Position numbers and translations under genes: made by a program | Part shown: piece by piece, positions 26,075-34,593 of the stretch | Layout: every line of letters begins with the position of its first letter | How positions within the stretch are numbered: the stretch's first letter is position 1 | The notes under the pieces: generated by a model | What the model was told of the DNA's origin: nothing | The model's input: only the letters and a program-made list of their open reading frames with translations | Databases searched by the model: none | DNA from: Ignavibacteria bacterium | GTDB taxonomy: Bacteria; Bacteroidota; Ignavibacteria; Kapaibacteriales; Kapaibacteriaceae | Assembly: GCA_947459875.1 (NCBI GenBank) | Contig: CANHFG010000014.1 | Span: 1 to 37,185 of the forward strand | Direction of reading: 5' to 3' | DNA length: 37,185 nucleotides

Positions 26075-26812
26075 TTGACCTTTTCTCGTCATATCCATCT
26101 GAGCGAAGTTGCCTCCACGAACGAGGTGGCAAGGGAGCTACTGCGCGACGTCGAGAGTGTGGTTGTTTCGGCTGACCATCAGACGGGAGGTAAGGGGCGA
26201 AGAGGACGATTCTGGCATGATCTGCCGGGAGAGAGCGTGCTGGTAACGTTTGGGTTGCGACACAACCAGGAGCGCAGCGTCTCTGATCTAGCGGCCGACA
26301 TGGCACGCGGTTGCCTTGCTGCTCTGAATGTCCTTCGTTCACTTGGTCTTACGGATCGGATCCGATGCAAGTACCCTAATGACGTACAGGCACGTGAACA
26401 GACAGGCTGGTGCAAGCTATCAGGTGTGCTGATCGAGCATGACTTTATGGGATCGAAGTGCCAGACGACGGTTATTGGCATCGGGATGAATGTGCTTCAG
26501 AAGGAGTTTGGTGAGACTATTGGTCAGCCCGCAACGTCTTTACGTCGACTCGGCGTCTCAGCGACTCCGCAAACGGTGGTCGAAGGCCTGCGCCTCAGTC
26601 TGGAAACTCTTATCGGGTTGCCGTCAGAAGAAGTTTATGAACTTTGGAGATCGGAACTCGGCATCGGCACGGCAATGGTCGAGTTACTTGGTAGTGACGG
26701 ACAATGGAAAGCCAGCGACCTCGACGAGAACGGCCGCCTTGTGGTGGTGAACATCAACGACGGAACTCAAAGGATAATCGATGATGGCGACACTCTCCGA
26801 TACCTCGATTGA
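26075..26812 (+). CDS. birA: Biotin--[acetyl-CoA-carboxylase] ligase (catalytic type, no HTH)
   Basis: Activates biotin and attaches it to biotin carboxyl carrier protein. A 245-residue minimal (class I) ligase with no N-terminal DNA-binding domain. Motifs are EVASTNEVARE, the biotinoyl-AMP loop DHQTGGKGRRGRFWH, RCKYPNDV (KWPND-like), CKLSGVLIEH and VIGIGMNV, ending with the SH3-like C domain (GRLVVVNINDGTQRIIDDGD). Translation probably begins at TTG (26075): an in-frame TAA sits about 20 bp upstream and the next ATG would remove the STN motif. It overlaps the start of coaX by 32 bp, so the two are likely co-translated. Confidence 0.9.
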   Translation: MTFSRHIHLSEVASTNEVARELLRDVESVVVSADHQTGGKGRRGRFWHDLPGESVLVTFGLRHNQERSVSDLAADMARGCLAALNVLRSLGLTDRIRCKYPNDVQAREQTGWCKLSGVLIEHDFMGSKCQTTVIGIGMNVLQKEFGETIGQPATSLRRLGVSATPQTVVEGLRLSLETLIGLPSEEVYELWRSELGIGTAMVELLGSDGQWKASDLDENGRLVVVNINDGTQRIIDDGDTLRYLD

Positions 26813-27614
26813 ACTCAACAACGTCACATACGGTATTGCCGCGATAGACGTTGGCAACAGTCGTGTGAAAATTCACCATGATGACGTGCACCTGTCATTT
26901 CCTTATGACAAGGAATGGAAGAAGAACGTTCAGTTGCACTTCCGCGATAACGTGTCGAAACGCTACTTGATTGGACTCTCGAGCGTTAATCACAAACAGA
27001 CGACGGCCATCGTTAAAGTACTTCAGCGCATCCCCGGCCACCACGTCCTGAATGCACACACATTGCTGATGCGCAACCAGAGCGAGCTTTCTCTGGAAGA
27101 GATCGAAAATGCCGGGATCGACAGAATGCTTGGCACCATAGGTGCATTGGCGCAAGCGCCAGCCCCTTTACTTACCATTGACTGTGGAACCGCCGTCACC
27201 GTTAACGCCGTGTCAGCATCGAAACATTTTCTAGGTGGCGTGATCTTCGCCGGGTTCTCGACGCAGCTTTTTGGTCTTTCAAAGCAGACGGCGGCCATTC
27301 CTGAGATGACATACACACCGCCGACGCGGACGATCGGCATCAACACGGCGCAGTGTCTGATGTCGGGCATTACTGCTTCGGTTGTAGGAGGTGTTAACCA
27401 TGCGATGACTCATTTCACAGAAGAGATGGGCGTTAAGAACATTCCCGTGGTGGTGACAGGGGGCGAGTCAGGACCCGTCTTTGAGTCGCTCAAGCAATCC
27501 GGAGCGAATGTTCAACACCATCCACATATCGTCACCGAAGGGATACTGATCCTCCTGTCGAAGGCCACGATCGAGAACATTCAAGATTCGATCATTGGAA
27601 AGATCCTTACCTGA
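26781..27614 (+). CDS. coaX: Type III pantothenate kinase
   Basis: First step of coenzyme A biosynthesis (pantothenate to 4'-phosphopantothenate), cytoplasmic. 277 residues, starting at ATG 26781 or the adjacent 26784. It shows the ASKHA nucleotide-binding layout: AAIDVGNSRVKIH (phosphate 1), GIDRMLGTIGA, LLTIDCGTAVTVN (Asp catalytic region) and GGVIFAGF, with PTRTIGINTAQC and VVTGGES further on. Full length. It shares 32 bp with birA and ends 2 bp before the asparaginase gene, giving a probable operon birA-coaX-asparaginase. Confidence 0.93.
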   Translation: MMATLSDTSIELNNVTYGIAAIDVGNSRVKIHHDDVHLSFPYDKEWKKNVQLHFRDNVSKRYLIGLSSVNHKQTTAIVKVLQRIPGHHVLNAHTLLMRNQSELSLEEIENAGIDRMLGTIGALAQAPAPLLTIDCGTAVTVNAVSASKHFLGGVIFAGFSTQLFGLSKQTAAIPEMTYTPPTRTIGINTAQCLMSGITASVVGGVNHAMTHFTEEMGVKNIPVVVTGGESGPVFESLKQSGANVQHHPHIVTEGILILLSKATIENIQDSIIGKILT

Positions 27615-27616
27615 TA

Positions 27617-28498
27617 ATGCGAGAACAACGTTTTGCATTAGCCCTCCATGGGGGAGCTGGAGACCTTGCCCGATATAAGGGCACGGGTCGGCTTGCCGAG
27701 GCAGAAAAACTCATGGGCGAGCTGGTCGACCGAATGCATGCCCGCCTTGCGGCGGGGGACACCGCTCTCGATGTTGCCATAGCCGCCGTCGAGGCCATGG
27801 AAGACTGTGGTTTGTTTCATGCCGGAAGGGGCTCTTCTCCCACGTCAAACGGTATGATCGAACTTGACGCTTCCATCATGCACGGGCGTGAGCGTAGGGC
27901 CGGCGCGATCGCTGTGGCCCGCACGTTGAAGAACCCCATTCGCGTTGCCAACTACATCATGCAGTCGACACCGAACGTTTTTCTTGCCGGAGAAGAGGTC
28001 GACGCGCTGGCGTCCGCAGCCGGAAGTGACGTCGTTGGGGCCGACTATTTCATTCCGTGCGACGACGTTGGTGCGTGGCTACCATCTTCCGGCACTGTCG
28101 GCGCCGTGGTCATGGATATTCACGGTGATATCGTAGCAGCCACCTCTACCGGTGGAACGCTGCGCAAACGAGCCGGACGTATTGGCGACACGCCGGTGAT
28201 CGGTGCCGGCACCTATGCCGACAACGCCGTGGGCGCCGTGTCCTGTACGGGCGTCGGTGAGTACTTCCTCCGCACGAGTGCGGCCTCTCGGATCATAGCG
28301 CGCATGCAATACCTGAACGAAGAGCCCCTTACCGCTTCCGCAGCTGTGTTGACGGAGATCGGTGCCATGGGTGGCTTTGGCGGAATGATCGTGCTCGACC
28401 GACACGGTCGCATAGCATTGCCGTACAACACATCCGGGATGTATCGTGCTTCTATCGATGCCGAGGGTATCCGTATCGTAGGCAGTTGTGACCAGTGA
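27617..28498 (+). CDS. Isoaspartyl peptidase/L-asparaginase (Ntn hydrolase, T2 family)
   Basis: A 293-residue autoprocessing hydrolase that cleaves beta-aspartyl peptides and asparagine. The N-terminal ALHGGAGD and DCGLFHAGRGS signatures are present. The precursor is expected to cleave itself before Thr160 (PSSGTVGAVVMD), which becomes the catalytic nucleophile. Downstream ATSTGGTLRKRAGRIGDTPVIGAGTYADN, with the substrate-binding Arg and Asp, and the glycine-rich GAMGGFGGMIVLD, are standard. No signal peptide. Third gene of the birA-coaX run. Family assignment is firm; preferred substrate unknown. Confidence 0.92.
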   Translation: MREQRFALALHGGAGDLARYKGTGRLAEAEKLMGELVDRMHARLAAGDTALDVAIAAVEAMEDCGLFHAGRGSSPTSNGMIELDASIMHGRERRAGAIAVARTLKNPIRVANYIMQSTPNVFLAGEEVDALASAAGSDVVGADYFIPCDDVGAWLPSSGTVGAVVMDIHGDIVAATSTGGTLRKRAGRIGDTPVIGAGTYADNAVGAVSCTGVGEYFLRTSAASRIIARMQYLNEEPLTASAAVLTEIGAMGGFGGMIVLDRHGRIALPYNTSGMYRASIDAEGIRIVGSCDQ

Positions 28499-28505
28499 CC
28501 GGTAG

Positions 28506-28525
28506 GGTCGCAGCATGCTGCGACC
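28506..28525. repeat. Perfect 20-bp palindrome between convergent genes
   Basis: GGTCGCAGCATGCTGCGACC is an exact palindrome, 8 bp after the asparaginase stop. No T-run follows on either strand, so it is not a classical intrinsic terminator. It could be a hairpin terminator of another type, a dispersed palindromic repeat, or a binding site. It has only one copy in this window. Confidence 0.6.
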
Positions 28526-28548
28526 TCACAGCCAGCGACCCCACAACA

Positions 28549-28590
28549 CCTAAAACCTAAAACCTAAAACCTAAAACCTAAAACCTAGAA
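28549..28590. repeat. Tandem 7-bp repeat CCTAAAA x5 plus one variant copy
   Basis: Five perfect CCTAAAA units (28549-28583) are followed by CCTAGAA (28584-28590). The last unit runs into the TAG stop codon (28585-28587, reverse) of the BamA/TamA-like gene. The same word AAAACCT also begins the direct repeat upstream of the NYN gene at 13268. This resembles telomere-like microsatellites but is internal and short. Confidence 0.75.
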
Positions 28591-30942
28591 GGCATGCCCG
28601 ATGCCGATGCTGAGCTGCCAGTTACTGGTCATGAAGACGCCGGTACGGTCGGTGATCCAGCGTCCTTCGGTGCGCAGGGGGTCATAAACGCTTGTAGCGT
28701 AGTCGACCCGGAAGGGGCCGACTGGGGTTTCGAAGCGGTAGCCGAGCCCCATGGCTACAACACTTCCATAGAGCAGATCACGGGGCGTTACACTACCGTA
28801 TAGCTCTGTTGTAAAGCGATTAAAGGCGTTGCCGATGTCAGTGAACAGCGTCAGACCACTGCGCTCAATGATGCCGGCCCAGAGTTCATCAACGCCGCGC
28901 GGTCTTGGGAAGGTGTAGCGCAGCTCGAAACCGAGCTCGATAAGCGACCCGGATCCAACGACATTGGAGAGAATGATCGACTCATCTGCATCGACGTTGC
29001 CGATGACGCCGGAATTGGGATCATGCAGGCGCCGGGACGCAAACGAACGGATGCTGGCAGGGCCGCCGGCGAAGAACTGCCGGTCGAGAGGAACATAGGT
29101 GTTGTTGCGGATAGAGTCGCCGCGTACGAAATCCAGGAGCTCGATATGACCCAGCTTCACCTTGCCGGCTGCGATAAGGCGATTGCCAACAGGGACGGCG
29201 CTGGAGACGAATGCCTGACCGCGGATGTACTTACCGGCCCCCCAGCCCCATTCCATGGATATACTCGAGAAAGTACCCCGTGACGGGTTCAGCTGATTGT
29301 CGCGATGGTCTCCTCTGAGGGTAAAACCAGCTGTAAGCCCTGTGAAGAAAGAGCCGGACTGTTTGAGATAGTTCGTCAGCACAAGAAACTGGTTGTATGT
29401 GCTTCGCACGAGCGCGGTGTCTTCTGCTGTTGTGGCCTCACCATAGGCAGAGTTGATCGCAAAGTCGAAGTTGATCGGGATCTGACGGTCGATGCCGACA
29501 TTGAGGTCTATCGCATTGAAGAACGTGTGCGAGTAGAACGCAATGGGTGCTTGAGCCGAAACACCAAATGCCTCAAGACGGAACGGGGTGATGAGTTGAC
29601 GGTTTGAATAGAAGGCTGATGTCGATAGGCCGACACGCTGTGAGAAGAGCCGACCCAGATTCTGCCACGCAAGCACCAGAGAGCCGTTGAACTCTCGCTC
29701 GAGTTGCTGACCCTGGGTTAAACGTGAAATGTCCTGCAGCGTGTATTGCAGTAAGATGGATGCCACCTGTGCACCACCGAAGACGTTGCGATACTGCGCA
29801 GAGGCCGCGACACCGAAGTTCAGAAAGTTATCGATGGCCGTCTGGAAGAGAGGGAAGTTGAATCCAACATCGTACGGCTTGGAGTTGCGCGTAAAGACGC
29901 GCATCCGCACGGAACTGTCCGATCCACTGTAGGTAGAGTCATGTCCTACCGTATCGATGAGAACGATCTCAAAGGGGCCCAGCCCCATGAGATTGGCTCG
30001 GGACTGATCGATGAGCTCCTTGCTGTACCATTGTCCGGGAGCAAAGTCAAGCTGGCGCTGCCGTGTCGAGAGATTAACCGCAGGATAACCGTCGGCATAT
30101 TCGATAAACTCGACGCTTTCGATCTTCACCCGACGTCCGGGTTGGACCTCTACCACAACCGTGTCGTGTTCGCCATCGCCACTGATACCGACCAGGGGCC
30201 GCGTATACTTTGCCTTGTAATAGCCGTTGTTCTGCAGAACGCGGATAAGGGTGCGCGCATTTTCCTCGACAAAAGCTTCGGAAAAGGGGCTTCCACGACG
30301 TATCGCGATACTTCGTATCGCTTCGGCCCGCACCGATGCGTCCACCGAGTCAAGTCCGTGCACAACCAACGTATCGATCGTGGCGCGGCGTCCTTCGTCG
30401 ATCACAAAGCGAAGCGTGAACAGCCTGGTCGACGAATCGTATCCATATCCAAAACGGACACTGGCATTATGAAAGCCGTTCTGAATGAGGTAATTCAGCA
30501 GCGTAACACTATCATCACGGGCAACTGCCAGTTCAAAGAAAACCCGTTCTTCGTCGTAGCTCTTGCGGATCGATGTCAGACGCCGTAGCACGACCGATGG
30601 TGCGGCAGGGTTGTTGCGCATCGCTTGTTCGAAGAACACCGTGAGCTTACGTCCCATGGAATAGTCACTCTGCCGGGAAGAGATAATCGTGCGGAGATCT
30701 TCCGGAACGGTCTGCTGACATCCGACGATCTCGACGGCACGCAGCTCCGTCAGCTGCAGCACGCGCGAGCGTTCACCGGCCAGCTCGAGACTGTCCCGAT
30801 ACGTGTCCTGGGCCCAGGCAGACGTCGGCGCGGCCGCTGCGGCACCGAGAAGACCAAGGAACCACAGCAGCACAGAGCGGTATTGACGCCTTGTGTTCAC
30901 GGGGTGCAAGTTACCGACCGAGTACGGAGTTTGATACAGCAA
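28585..30942 (-). CDS. BamA/TamA-like outer-membrane protein (Omp85 superfamily)
   Basis: A 785-residue protein that inserts or secretes outer-membrane proteins. It has a signal region (LLWFLGLLGAAAAAPTSAWA; the ATG at 30942 leaves a longer N terminus, and a start nearer the signal is possible). POTRA-like domains span about 95-320 (IDEGRRATIDTLVVHGLDSV, VQPGRRVKIESVEFIEYADG). A C-terminal 16-strand barrel begins about 360, with RGDHRDNQLNPSRGTFSS and the conserved loop-6 region FFAGGPASIRSFASRRL (cf. VRGF/Y). It ends in a terminal amphipathic WQLSIGIGHAF with the expected final Phe. Convergent with the asparaginase gene over the repeat region. BamA versus TamA cannot be separated here. Confidence 0.88.
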   Translation of the reverse strand: MLYQTPYSVGNLHPVNTRRQYRSVLLWFLGLLGAAAAAPTSAWAQDTYRDSLELAGERSRVLQLTELRAVEIVGCQQTVPEDLRTIISSRQSDYSMGRKLTVFFEQAMRNNPAAPSVVLRRLTSIRKSYDEERVFFELAVARDDSVTLLNYLIQNGFHNASVRFGYGYDSSTRLFTLRFVIDEGRRATIDTLVVHGLDSVDASVRAEAIRSIAIRRGSPFSEAFVEENARTLIRVLQNNGYYKAKYTRPLVGISGDGEHDTVVVEVQPGRRVKIESVEFIEYADGYPAVNLSTRQRQLDFAPGQWYSKELIDQSRANLMGLGPFEIVLIDTVGHDSTYSGSDSSVRMRVFTRNSKPYDVGFNFPLFQTAIDNFLNFGVAASAQYRNVFGGAQVASILLQYTLQDISRLTQGQQLEREFNGSLVLAWQNLGRLFSQRVGLSTSAFYSNRQLITPFRLEAFGVSAQAPIAFYSHTFFNAIDLNVGIDRQIPINFDFAINSAYGEATTAEDTALVRSTYNQFLVLTNYLKQSGSFFTGLTAGFTLRGDHRDNQLNPSRGTFSSISMEWGWGAGKYIRGQAFVSSAVPVGNRLIAAGKVKLGHIELLDFVRGDSIRNNTYVPLDRQFFAGGPASIRSFASRRLHDPNSGVIGNVDADESIILSNVVGSGSLIELGFELRYTFPRPRGVDELWAGIIERSGLTLFTDIGNAFNRFTTELYGSVTPRDLLYGSVVAMGLGYRFETPVGPFRVDYATSVYDPLRTEGRWITDRTGVFMTSNWQLSIGIGHAF

Positions 30943-30999
30943 CGCCCTGCATGCGGCGGCAAACAGGGCGTGATCTAGAATGGTCGAATAAGGGACGTC

Positions 31000-31239
31000 T
31001 TATGACTCGTATCCCTCATCATCTTCACTGAAGAACATATCGTCAGACCCTTCCTCGTACTCAGGCCAGAGGTCCTCGATACCTTCATACGTGATCTCTT
31101 CGGAATCATCCAACTCCGTGAGGTTATCGATCACCTGTAATGGCGCACCGGTGCGGTTACAGTAATCGATAAGCTCTTCCTTTGTTGCAGGCCATGGAGC
31201 ATCCTCGAGATACGTGGCGAGTTCGGGCGTCCAGAACAT
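31000..31239 (-). CDS. DUF2795 domain protein
   Basis: A 79-residue acidic protein (MFWTPELATYLEDAPWPATKEELIDYCNRTGAP) that fits the DUF2795 family, short proteins common in many bacteria with a predicted helical fold; function unknown. The C-terminal half is very acidic (EEITYEGIEDLWPEYEEGSDD). It lies between the Omp85 gene and the ispD gene, in the same orientation as both but spaced 57 and 104 bp away, so probably independently expressed. Confidence 0.78.
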   Translation of the reverse strand: MFWTPELATYLEDAPWPATKEELIDYCNRTGAPLQVIDNLTELDDSEEITYEGIEDLWPEYEEGSDDMFFSEDDEGYES

Positions 31240-31343
31240 GTTTGATCCTTGGTTCTACGATGAGGATTTAGTGAGCGGCGCGAATATACACGCACATGGG
31301 TATCGACGCAAAAGAACCCGTCAGCACGGAGTTTGTTACCTAG
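31240..31343. promoter_or_regulatory. Spacer between ispD end and DUF2795 start
   Basis: About 100 bp carrying the presumed promoter of the DUF2795 gene and the 3' end of ispD. I see no clear promoter boxes, hairpin or repeat in it. Confidence 0.25.
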
Positions 31344-32051
31344 CTACAATCTCGACTCGTTTAGCAGCAACGATGCCAGAGCCAGATCGAAGGCCGTTGT
31401 GATCTTGATGTTTCTTTCCTCACCCGGGATGATGAGGACGGGAACGTCCGCCTGTTCCGCCAGAGAGGCACAGTCCGTAGCCGCCAGATCTCGGTCCATG
31501 GCCTCAGCGTAGACACTCCGGATCAGCTCACCGGAGAAACCTTGAGGAGTCTGCGCCCGCCGAATCGATGCTCGATCCACAGTTTCGATTATGATATCAC
31601 GGGCGTTTACTCGCTTGAGCGTATCGGCAATCGGGATGGCAGGAATGGCAGCGCCGTGTGCGTGTGCTGCCATTGCAACCTCATTGAAAAGCGCGATGCT
31701 CGCCAACGGACGCACGGCATCGTGCACGAGGATGACGTCGGCACCCTCCAGCAATGGATGCGAAAGCCCCTTTGCTACGGACTGGTGTCGCTCGGCGCCA
31801 CCTTCGATGATGTCAATGCGCTCGTCTGTGCACCCATGGGCTTCGAGAAGAGAACGCAGTTGCCCGATCTCCTCTCTTCGCACTGCGATGATCAGCGCAC
31901 GGACGTGGTTGGCAGCAAGTGCCGTCCGCACGGTCCTTACGATGATGGGTAGGCCCCCGAGATCGACGTACTGCTTCGGTATATCGCCGCCGAACCGCGT
32001 GCCACGCCCTCCGGCGGGAATCACAATGCCAACGCTATATGTGGCGTTCAT
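31344..32051 (-). CDS. ispD: 2-C-methyl-D-erythritol 4-phosphate cytidylyltransferase
   Basis: Third step of the MEP isoprenoid pathway (MEP plus CTP to CDP-ME), cytoplasmic. 235 residues, full length. It has the nucleotidyltransferase signature VIPAGGRGTRFGGDIPKQYVDLGG (residues about 10-33), then ADVILVHDAVRPLAS (Asp of DxxRP) and AAIPAIPIADTLKR. TPQGFSGELIRSVY and DCASLAEQ are also typical. Its ATGA start overlaps the TGA stop of mraY by 4 bp, so translation is probably coupled. Placement behind mraY instead of murD is unusual; undecaprenyl phosphate, the substrate of MraY, is made from this pathway, which gives a plausible functional link (inference). Confidence 0.95.
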   Translation of the reverse strand: MNATYSVGIVIPAGGRGTRFGGDIPKQYVDLGGLPIIVRTVRTALAANHVRALIIAVRREEIGQLRSLLEAHGCTDERIDIIEGGAERHQSVAKGLSHPLLEGADVILVHDAVRPLASIALFNEVAMAAHAHGAAIPAIPIADTLKRVNARDIIIETVDRASIRRAQTPQGFSGELIRSVYAEAMDRDLAATDCASLAEQADVPVLIIPGEERNIKITTAFDLALASLLLNESRL

Positions 32052-33175
32052 CGGACCTTAAAAGAAGCCATCGTGATAATGGCCAGCATGATCGCCACGA
32101 TATAGAACCGCGTGACGATCTTGGATTCATGCCAGCCGCTCTTTTCGAAATGATGATGCAAGGGGGCGATATGGAAAATGCGACGTCCTTCTCCGAACTT
32201 CTTCTTGGTGTATTTGAACCACGACACCTGAATGATCACCGAAACAGTTTCGGCAAAGAACACGCCTCCAACGATAGGAAGAAGAAACTCCTTCTTGATC
32301 AGCACGCAGAGAACGCCGATCGCTCCGCCAAGGGCCAGCGAGCCCGTGTCGCCCATGAAAACCTGCGCCGGGTAGGCGTTGTACCAGAGAAAGCCCAGCG
32401 AGGCACCAACGATCGCGGCGCAGAAGATCGCCAGCTCGTCCGTACCGCGCAGGTGCGCGATGTTGAGGTAGTCGGCAAAGAAGGCGTTTCCGCTGAAGTA
32501 GGCGATCACGGCAAGTGTAAGAGCGCTGATGCCCACCGTGCCGATGCAGAGACCGTCGAGACCATCTGTAAGGTTCACGGCATTGGAGGTGGCCGTGATG
32601 ATGAAGATCACCAGCGGTATGTACAGGTACGCAAAGTCAAAATGCGCCAACTTCTGGAACGGTATTGTCGTAAGAGTATTCGTCTGATGCGTCAGTCCGA
32701 ACCACTCAGGAAAGAAGTACAGACAACCGCCAACGAACAGACCAACACTTACCTGACCCACGATCTTATAGCGTCCGATGAGCCCCTTAGGATACTTCTT
32801 GACGACTTTGAGATAGTCATCCAAAAATCCGACGCCGCCAAGAGCGGCCGTTGCCACAACGGCGAGCACAACGTACATATTCTGTACGTTGGCCCATAGG
32901 AGTGTTGGCAGAAGAACCGCCAGCAGCACAATCAACCCGCCCATCGTTGGCGTACCTGCCTTGTTCACGTGCAGGCCAACTTGCTGCAGCTCCACCTTGG
33001 CCTGTTCGCCCACCTGACGGCGTTTGAGCATGGCAATGATGCGCGGACCCACAACAAAGGAGATCAACAGGGCAAAGATGGCGGCCGCTGCGGCCCGAAA
33101 CGTGACGTAGCTGAAGAGGTTGATCCCCGGCACGTCGGTGATCGACCGAATCCACAGCGCTAATTGATACAGCAT
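32048..33175 (-). CDS. mraY: Phospho-N-acetylmuramoyl-pentapeptide-transferase
   Basis: Makes lipid I from UDP-MurNAc-pentapeptide and undecaprenyl phosphate at the inner membrane. 375 residues with about ten transmembrane segments. Signatures are GTPTMGGLIVLL, GFLDDYLKVVKK (catalytic aspartates DD), NAVNLTDGLDGLCIGT, FMGDTGSLALGGAIG and the histidine cluster APLHHHFEKSGWHESKIV. Full length and intact. Starts 4 bp after murF and overlaps ispD by 4 bp, forming the operon rsmH-murF-mraY-ispD. Confidence 0.97.
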   Translation of the reverse strand: MLYQLALWIRSITDVPGINLFSYVTFRAAAAAIFALLISFVVGPRIIAMLKRRQVGEQAKVELQQVGLHVNKAGTPTMGGLIVLLAVLLPTLLWANVQNMYVVLAVVATAALGGVGFLDDYLKVVKKYPKGLIGRYKIVGQVSVGLFVGGCLYFFPEWFGLTHQTNTLTTIPFQKLAHFDFAYLYIPLVIFIITATSNAVNLTDGLDGLCIGTVGISALTLAVIAYFSGNAFFADYLNIAHLRGTDELAIFCAAIVGASLGFLWYNAYPAQVFMGDTGSLALGGAIGVLCVLIKKEFLLPIVGGVFFAETVSVIIQVSWFKYTKKKFGEGRRIFHIAPLHHHFEKSGWHESKIVTRFYIVAIMLAIITMASFKVR

Positions 33176-33179
33176 GGTA

Positions 33180-34562
33180 TTATTCCCCAGGTCCCTCGGA
33201 GAGCAAATCTATGACCTGTTCCATCGCCATGCCGCGTGATCCCTTGACAAGAAGCACGGAATCATCGGCACGGACCTCGATGATGTGATCCCGACATGCG
33301 TGCGTGTTTGCCGCATAGATCACATGCGGCAGATCCAGACGCTCATGCGCCCGGCGGAACTCATCGCCCATTACGATTACAACATCTGCATACTGGTGCG
33401 CATCGTTCAGGATGTGCATGTGCTCTTCTTCGGCTGCGCTTCCAAGCTCTCGCATATCCCCCAGAAGAGCAATGCGCTTGCCTGCGGGAAACTTCTGCAG
33501 CGTTCGAAGCGCCATGATCATCGATTCGGGGTTGGCATTATAGCAATCGTTGATAACGGTCATCGCTGCCAGTCGCTGCACGTGCATACGTCCGTAACCA
33601 TGCGAGGCAGGGGGCTCGTAGCCGGCAAGAGCATGCTGCACATGTGCCGCCGGTACATGCAACGCCCAGGCAACCGCCAGTGCGCATGTGGCGTTATAGG
33701 CAGAGGCGAGTCCGTGCGTGCGCAGCTGTGCGCGCAGCGTGTACGAACCATGCACGATATGTAGCGATGGCCGCACCTGGTCATCAAAGGCGATGCTGGG
33801 GTGGATCTCTCCGCCGGTTTCGACGCCAAAGGTGATGGCACGGGTAAACGTCGGGACGTACTTGGCCAGCCGGTCATCGTCGACGTTGACAAGGGCCACC
33901 CCATGATGGTCGCGGAGATAATCAAACAGGGCCGTTTCTTCTTTCTCGACACCGTCGAGATCAACCAGCTTCTCGAGATGTTCTTTCCCGATGTTGGTGA
34001 TCAGGCCGTGCGTTGGCTGCACCATTGCACAGAGGATCTCGATCTCACCGGGCTCATTCGTACCGATCTCGATCACGGCAGCCCCGTGCTCGTGTGTTAG
34101 TTGCAGCAACGTCAGTGGCGTGCCGACCTGATTGTTGTAGTTCGCCTCCGTCTTCAGAACCGACATGGTTGAGGCCAGTACGTGGGCAACCACGTCCTTG
34201 GTTGAAGTTTTTCCCGCCGCACCTGCGATGGCTACCACCGGGATCGAGAAACGTCGGCGGTGGAACCAGGCAAATGTTCCGAGTGCATGAAGCGTAGAAC
34301 CGCATGCCAGCGCAGTTGCACGAGGGGGCACACGGGAGAGATCCTCGGTGAGGATCAGGCGAGCCCCCTTTTGAAGCGCCTCTTCGATCTTGTCGTGTCC
34401 GTCGAAACGTTCACCACGCAGGGCAATGAATGCATTGCCGGGAACGAGCGTACGCGTATCGGTACTGATGCCGGTGATCGTAAGGTCGGTGGGGAGCGAA
34501 GCCGCGGCCGGACCAAACATGGTCACGAGATCGGGCTGCGTAAACGTTGCCGTGTTGGTCAT
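33180..34562 (-). CDS. murF: UDP-N-acetylmuramoyl-tripeptide--D-alanyl-D-alanine ligase
   Basis: Adds D-Ala-D-Ala to UDP-MurNAc-tripeptide. 460 residues with N-terminal substrate domain (TITGISTDTRTLVPGNAFIALRGERFDGHD), Mur ligase ATP-binding P-loop VVAIAGAAGKTSTKD (residues about 108-122), VIEIGTNEPGEIE and the conserved LITNIGKEHLE. The C-terminal domain has VINDCYNANPESMIMAL and GKRIALLGDMRELGS. Starts 31 bp after rsmH. The usual ftsL, ftsI and murE genes expected between rsmH and murF are absent here. Confidence 0.95.
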   Translation of the reverse strand: MTNTATFTQPDLVTMFGPAAASLPTDLTITGISTDTRTLVPGNAFIALRGERFDGHDKIEEALQKGARLILTEDLSRVPPRATALACGSTLHALGTFAWFHRRRFSIPVVAIAGAAGKTSTKDVVAHVLASTMSVLKTEANYNNQVGTPLTLLQLTHEHGAAVIEIGTNEPGEIEILCAMVQPTHGLITNIGKEHLEKLVDLDGVEKEETALFDYLRDHHGVALVNVDDDRLAKYVPTFTRAITFGVETGGEIHPSIAFDDQVRPSLHIVHGSYTLRAQLRTHGLASAYNATCALAVAWALHVPAAHVQHALAGYEPPASHGYGRMHVQRLAAMTVINDCYNANPESMIMALRTLQKFPAGKRIALLGDMRELGSAAEEEHMHILNDAHQYADVVIVMGDEFRRAHERLDLPHVIYAANTHACRDHIIEVRADDSVLLVKGSRGMAMEQVIDLLSEGPGE

Positions 34563-34593
34563 GCGCTGGGGGTTACTGAAGAGTCATGCAAAA

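Noticed and set aside
28549-28590. True telomere or linear-replicon end
   Set aside because: Only five to six copies, internal to the window, with intact genes on both sides.
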